Assembly: GCF_014898815.1 (NCBI RefSeq)
Contig: NW_026515544.1
Span: 1,116,001 to 1,180,000 of the forward strand
Source of the DNA: Panonychus citri
Lineage: Eukaryota > Arthropoda > Arachnida > Trombidiformes > Tetranychidae
Direction: 5' to 3'
Length of the DNA: 64,000 bases
The translations under genes were made by a program, and so were the position numbers. Positions 58,091-64,000 of this stretch are shown here, in pieces; within the stretch, counting starts at the first letter, position 1; each line of letters begins with the position of its first letter. A model generated the notes under the pieces. It searched no databases, was not told the origin of the DNA, and saw only the letters and a program-made list of their open reading frames with translations.

Positions 58091-60117
58091 ATGTCTTGGT
58101 TATTTGGTACAAGATCTTCCTCCGCGGATCAAAATGTTCCTCCAGGTTTTCCTTCTGGTGGTGTTGCTGGTGGAGGTGGTGAGGGAAGTGGTGGTCTCGG
58201 TGGGGATAAGGATGGTAAAGATGGTAAAGGTTTCTCTGTTCCCAAGGGATACAATTTCGATTCAACTGGATTAGAAAGAGCTGCCAGAGCGGCCAAAGAA
58301 TTAGAGAAATCAGCTCATGCTAAACAGGCGTTTGAATTGTCTAAGATGCAAGAGTCAACTAAACAAATGGAACTTCAATCCAAGGTTAAAGAGTATGAGG
58401 CTGCATTGGAACAAGCGAAAGTTGAACAGAAACGAATTGATTATGAGGAGAGAAGGAAAACTTTAGCTGAAGAGACTAAGCAACATCAAGCTCGTGCTCA
58501 ATATCAAGATCAATTGGCTAGGAAACGATATGATGATCAATTGATTCAACAACAACGAGCCAATGAAGAGAATCTCCGTCGACAAGAGGAATCAGTGGCT
58601 AAACAGGAAGCCATGAGAAAGGCAACAATTGAACATGAGATGGATCTTAGAACTAAAAATGATACCAAAAGAATAGAAGCTGAAATGAAGGCTAAAGCTG
58701 TTGTAGAAAGAGAGAATCGTGATATTTACCTTGAACAGATTCGGGTTAAAGCAGCTGAACAAAGGGTCACCGTTTTAGAGTCAATTAGAACCGCTGGTCA
58801 AGTTTTAGGTGAAGGATTTAAAGGATTCATCTCAGACTGGGATAGAGTTACATCAACAGCCGCAAGTTTAACCTTAATTGCTGCCGGTGTTTATTCAGCC
58901 AAATATGGTATTAGTATTGTTGGTCGTTCCATTGAATCGAGAATTGGTAAACCTTCCCTCGTTCGTGATACCTCAAGGTTAAATGTGATGGATATGGTTC
59001 GACATCCAATCGATAGTTCAAAACGAATGGTTCTTAGTCGTAAACCGGAAGATGCCCTGAAAGGAGTTATTTTAAGGCCCTCACTAGAGGAGAGACTACG
59101 TGATGTTGCCATCGCCACTCGAAATACTAAAAGAAATCGTGGTTATTATCGTAATATACTTTTCTATGGACCCCCTGGTACTGGTAAAACACTTTTCGCC
59201 AGGAAACTTGCTCAACATTCGGGTATGGATTATGCTATACTAAGTGGTGGTGATGTTACACCCATGGGTGCTGAAGGTGTTACTGCCATTCATAAGGTGT
59301 TCAATTGGGCCAATACTTCACGAAGAGGACTTTTACTGTTTGTCGATGAGGCTGATGCCTTCCTCCGTAAACGAAGTTCAATCAATATGTCCGAAAATAT
59401 GAGAGCCACTTTGAACGCTTTCCTTTACCGTACCGGTGAACAGTCATCTAAATTTATGATGGTTTTAGCATCTAATACACCCGAACATTTTGATTGGGCT
59501 GTTAACGATCGTATCGACGAAGTAGTTGAATTCCAATTACCAACATTAGAAGAACGTGAAAGACTAGTCCGTCTTTATTTCGATAAATTTGTACTTCAAC
59601 CCGCCGCTCAAAGAAAGAGGTAAAATGTTCAATTTCTTTTCCTTAATTTACTCTTTTTTACAATTAATCAACTAATAATTTCTTTTTTTTTCTTATCCAA
59701 TAGACGACTAAAAGTAGACCAATTCGATTACGCCAGTTCGTGTTCTAAAATAGCTTCAATGACCGATGGCCTTTCTGGTCGTGAAATATCTAAATTAGGT
59801 GTTGCCTGGCAGGTAATTAACTTGATCACTTAACTTTTACATTAATCACGTATCATTTGTACACGGAAATTTGCTCACTTTTATCAACCAAAATTTTTAA
59901 CTTTTTCTCTCTTAATTTCTTTTTCCCGTTCCACTCACAGGCTTCAGCTTATGCTTCTTACGATGGTATTCTAACTGAGAAAATGTTATTTGATCGAGTT
60001 CACGATATAATTAGTCAACATCAACAAAAGATCTTATGGGAAACGGAAGATGAAGCCCGAAAACGGATTCCATTGACCTCCAAGGAAGCCTCTTACACCG
60101 TTGTCACATCTAATTAA
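58091..60117 (+). CDS. ATAD3: ATAD3, mitochondrial inner-membrane AAA+ ATPase
   Basis: Exons 58,091-59,619, 59,704-59,812 and 59,941-60,117 encode 604 residues. It begins MSWLFG, followed by a Gly-rich stretch, a long charged coiled coil (residues ~60-235), a membrane segment near [15 protein letters not shown], and a C-terminal AAA+ domain. Walker A GPPGTGKT starts at residue 360 and Walker [11 protein letters not shown] has Asp419-Glu420. The downstream [19 protein letters not shown] contains sensor 1 and arginine-finger regions. ATAD3 spans the inner mitochondrial membrane and supports nucleoid organisation, cristae and steroid/cholesterol handling. Length fits the family (about 590-630). 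All catalytic residues visible are present. A gutted copy lies 1.5 kb upstream beyond H2A copy 2. Confidence 0.95.
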
Positions 60118-63100
60118 CTAATTATGTAGATTAAGTTATTAGTTAATTCACTTTCCTTTTGCTTCTAGTGTTATTTCAATCCCAGTGCATTTGACTATAT
60201 TGCTCTTATCACGACAATTAACACTCGTTGATTGTTGTCCCAACAACCAACTTAAATCATAAACTTTTAATTGTAAAAGTTTCTGTTTAAATATATATAA
60301 AAGCTATATATATGTTTATATATATTTAATTTAAATTTGATTTACACCAATAGACTTTATTTAATACATAAAGTAATTGTTAGATTTTTTTTTGATTTAA
60401 TTTGATATTAGATTCTAAATAATGAACAAAATTAAATGTTTCTTATTGTAATAAATTAATATTTTCTCATTAGAAAACAAAAAATTACAACTACAATTTG
60501 TCTCATTTGCTAAATCACACAATTAACTAACAATTAACTGATTATTTGTTGTGTGTTCCCTTTGGAATTTATAATTTGGTTTTAAATTACTTCCAACAAT
60601 TAACTTGATCTTTTTCACACTTTACAATTAGACTAATCAAAAAAGCGTAAAGCTCAATTGTTACTCGTGTTTAAATTGTAATTACAACTTGGCAACTGTT
60701 TAAATGCAATTATCTTGTTTGGTCAATCATTATTAACGATAATTTAATGAAAAAGTAATCAACAAAATTAGACAATTTAATTGTTAACAATATGATTAAC
60801 CATCATAACCTTTCAAAATATTGAACAACAATTAACAATTTAAGGTCAACCATCAAGATCCATGTAATCATATTAATAATTGTATTACAATCAGAAAAGG
60901 ATTGATTAATAGTTTCAACAATTTAGTTGGTTGATTAAATTTTCTAACACCATTGAAAATAATAATTATCGTTGTATTTTAATTGTTAGAATTGAATAAT
61001 TGTTTTTATTCAATTTACTAAACAACATTTCCTCAATTATGATTAGTGAAACTGTCAAGATGATTATTAAAGCAATTTAATAATCATGATTAACAAATGT
61101 AATCATTAAAATTTGTCATTGAAATTTTAATCATGTTTTTCAATTGAAACACAAGGAAAATTAATCAAATAACAATTTAAATCGTTATTCATTAAAAATG
61201 TTTACAATTAAAACTAATCACTTTCTAAATAGCCTTCTAACAATTTATAGATATTGATTATTGTCTTATGCTACCTACAAATTAGTTAATTGTTAACTTT
61301 TTTTATCAGTGGTTATGGTTAACGTTATTAACTTTTAATTGTGGTTTAACAATTAAGCTAAACAAACTGTGTAACTAATTGATTAACATTTGATTCGGTT
61401 GAATAACAATCAGCTTACAATTAACGCGATACCTTAAAAATTGTTGATTACTTTGGTTACTTTAATTGTTTAACTGATTAGTTTTCATGTTTCCTGATTG
61501 TTAAGTTTCAGTAAATTCAATTAAAACAATTAAATTAAACTAATCTTTCAGATGGAAACAAGGATTACATTGGAAACCTAACCATAAGTAACAATTAATT
61601 GATTGTAGACTAATCTTTAATCTCGTTCTAATTCATTAATAAACAGTAATCACATCATTAAGGACAACAATTAAGTCTACAATTAGAGTTCACAATTGAT
61701 CATTTCAACGTAAACCGTCAAAGCTTAATTGTTATCATCTCCTACTTTTGATTATAATAAAAGAGTATTAGAAAGCTAATTAACTGGACAATTGAAAATT
61801 CAGAAGCCTGATTAGTAATTTGAATTGAATTAAATCAGAAACTAAATTTAACCAGTTGATTGTTACAAAAGTAAATTGATTAATGAAAAAGAGGAAGAAA
61901 AAATTTTTTTCCTTCTCATCTTAACCAACAATCAACTATTAACTTAAATTCATTGTAATCACATCATCGTTACAATTTAAATTGTTAATTTTCAATCTCT
62001 ATTTTTGATTGTGGACAATAACAGTAATCATGATGACAATTTATTCACAAAGTTTTTAAATTGCAATTAAATTTGATTGACAAAACAAAACATGAACAAA
62101 AAAGTTACCATTGATTGTAAGACATTAAGATGATGAGAAACGATTCCGGTTTTTTTTTTACTTTACAACAATTAACTTAATTTTAAATTGTCTTGCAAAT
62201 CTAACTACAATTAACAACAACGTGAGATGATTATTTAATTGCTTAATCTTTGATCTTGATAAAGTGTGAGAAATTAAAAAGTTAATTTTAATCATAATCG
62301 AGTCTCTTTTTATTTCATCTACTGAATTTAGATTATGTTGTGTTAAGATTTTCAAGATAATCAACAATTAATCTTGTTAAATTGTTGTAGTTACCTGGTT
62401 TATTTAACCATAAATAAACTGATGATGGTTATCATTTAGGTTTGATTGTTGATTACGATTAAATTGTAAGCTTGATTAACCTTTTGATCACAATTAGATT
62501 GAGAGGATTATTGTTGTGGTGATTAAAACCAATTGACAACAAAACCTAAATTAACTAATCAATTAAGATTGATAAGGTTCACTGATTGATGATATTTATC
62601 ATTATGATTTATATTTAACATTGAATTTGTAACAATCAAGTTGATCATCAAACTTTTAATCAATTGATTATAAATTGATTGTTAATCAAGATCATCAAAA
62701 TTGTGTTCAAACAATCAGGAAGAGGAGAAAAACTTTTTTTTCAAAATCAAATTGTAATTCTAATGATTAAATTGTTAACCATTGGTTTATTGGTTGTCAT
62801 TGGAGTGAACAATTAAATAATTAATAACCAAAACAAAAATCAACTGGATTAGTTTGGGAAAATCAATTTTAATCATCAAAGAGGTTAAATTGTTGATTAA
62901 CAAAATCAGGAGTGGTTCAAGTTTAAATCTTGATTAAGTGATTGAGCTTGATAACCTTTTACATTGATTTTCAATGGTTACGATTGATTCTGTTGGTTTG
63001 ATTTAGTTAATTGTGACCATGTTAAATTGTAACTGATCAGGTTTAAGCCTCAGCACGCTATTAAATCATCAAACGTTAATCATTATCATGATTAAAATCA

Positions 63101-64000
63101 TATTGTCTCCTTGGTATGGGGTCAATGGTTTAAATTATTTCGTAAACTAAATCAAATTTAATCACTGGTTTTATTACTTAGTGATTAACCTATTGTTGAT
63201 CCATAATCTTAATCATGATAATCATTTTTAGCTCAAGTTAATTAACATAACGAAATTGACCTTAGACTTAATCACAGATTTAATTGTGATCCTTTTAAGT
63301 GTGATAAAAGATGATGATTAAGCAACAATCAAGTCTAACAATTTATTAATAACAAGAGAAACTCAATCATCATCTCAGTTAATTGTATCCGTTATTTTTA
63401 GTTAACAATTAAATGTAATATTGTTAACATTATCAATCATTACCATAATCATGATACTAATAATATTTAATTGTGATCATTTGATTAATCAAGATGAATT
63501 TACAATTAACTAGGAACAAGTATTCAAATGAGTAACAATATAAACAAATCGAGTAAATTAAGAATCAAACTAAATTAAAGTTTAATTTTCTTCAAGTTTT
63601 ATTGTAACAATTTAATCTTCACAAAATAGAAAAACTATTCTAAACAATTAAAACTGTGTTATATCAGTTTGATTGTCAAACATTCATCACAACAACAATC
63701 AAGGAAGGGCAACAATTTATGGTTAATCAAAAATTAACAAACAACAGTAAAGTTAATCAATGGAGTCAATGATTTCCACTCATCATCATTTTCAATGGTC
63801 TCAGTTAATTGTTACTCTTGGTGTTGTTAACTTTAAGGTGAAAGGTAGCAATTAGATTAATGATTACAATCAAGAAAAGGCGATGTCATTTAATATTTTT
63901 CCTTTAAATGATAACAATCAACTAAATAGAAACTAACAATTAACTTTCTGCAATTCTGATTTCATCTTCATCTTAAATAATATACCAAAAGCAGGAACGG
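60118..64000. other. Gene-free AT-rich flank
   Basis: 3.9 kb with no supported exon. It starts with the ATAD3 3' UTR and then is dominated by ACAATTAA/TTAATTGT and TGATTAA words on both strands. The only open frame over 60 codons (62,158-62,367, minus) has no coding character. No RNA gene, repeat array or mobile element is recognised. Confidence 0.5.

Noticed and set aside
1..64000. CRISPR arrays, rRNA and tRNA genes
   Set aside because: No regularly spaced repeats with unique spacers, no rRNA-like blocks and no cloverleaf with a recognisable T-loop (GGTTCGA-type) and A/B box pair were found by eye.

Overview
This is an AT-rich window from an animal nuclear genome. Genes have short phase-matched GT-AG introns. 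Sdc, crb, PTPN23/myopic, ATAD3, COPS6 and TM9SF3 homologues are present, together with a secreted protein resembling the arthropod 27-kDa haemolymph-protein group. I infer an arthropod, most likely a chelicerate such as a mite; the species cannot be fixed from sequence alone.

Layout. 1 to about 4,700: right-hand part of a Maverick/Polinton (adintovirus-like) element. It holds the end of a probable capsid gene, an adenain-type protease, a broken protein-primed family B DNA polymerase and, just upstream of the polymerase on the same strand, a broken TATA-binding-protein-like gene. The element lies upstream of the last exon of TM9SF3 (4,972-5,039), so it probably sits in that gene's last intron. 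5,040-23,722: a very gene-poor stretch that I read as a three-exon gene for a 54-residue single-pass membrane microprotein with a 16.4-kb first intron; the intron contains a 1.63-kb tandem duplication and short dispersed motifs. 24,679-30,515 (minus strand): COPS6, an unrecognised 376-aa protein, and a secreted cysteine-rich 248-aa protein. 33,364-38,120 (plus): an 855-aa low-complexity protein in four exons. 39,175-40,736 (plus): choline/ethanolamine kinase. 41,196-44,796 (minus): an HD-PTP/Myopic homologue with BRO1 and V domains but no phosphatase domain. 46,224-50,596 (plus): syndecan. 53,433-55,680 (minus): a short Crumbs-like EGF protein. 58,091-60,117 (plus): ATAD3. 60,118-64,000: AT-rich sequence with no gene seen.

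The most unusual part is 51,000-57,900. Two almost identical copies of a divergent histone H2A gene, lacking most of the nucleosome acidic patch, lie 5.6 kb apart. Next to them are patchworks of broken pieces of the neighbouring genes (mop, Sdc, crb, ATAD3) joined end to end in mixed order and orientation. This looks like local template-switching or repeated break repair.

Functionally the host genes are a mixed set: signalosome (COPS6), endosomal sorting (mop), apical polarity (crb), cell-surface proteoglycan (Sdc), mitochondrial membrane ATPase (ATAD3) and phospholipid synthesis (choline kinase). I see no operon-like logic among them. Several single-base frame changes (polymerase, mop) may be assembly errors or real damage; this cannot be decided from the window.
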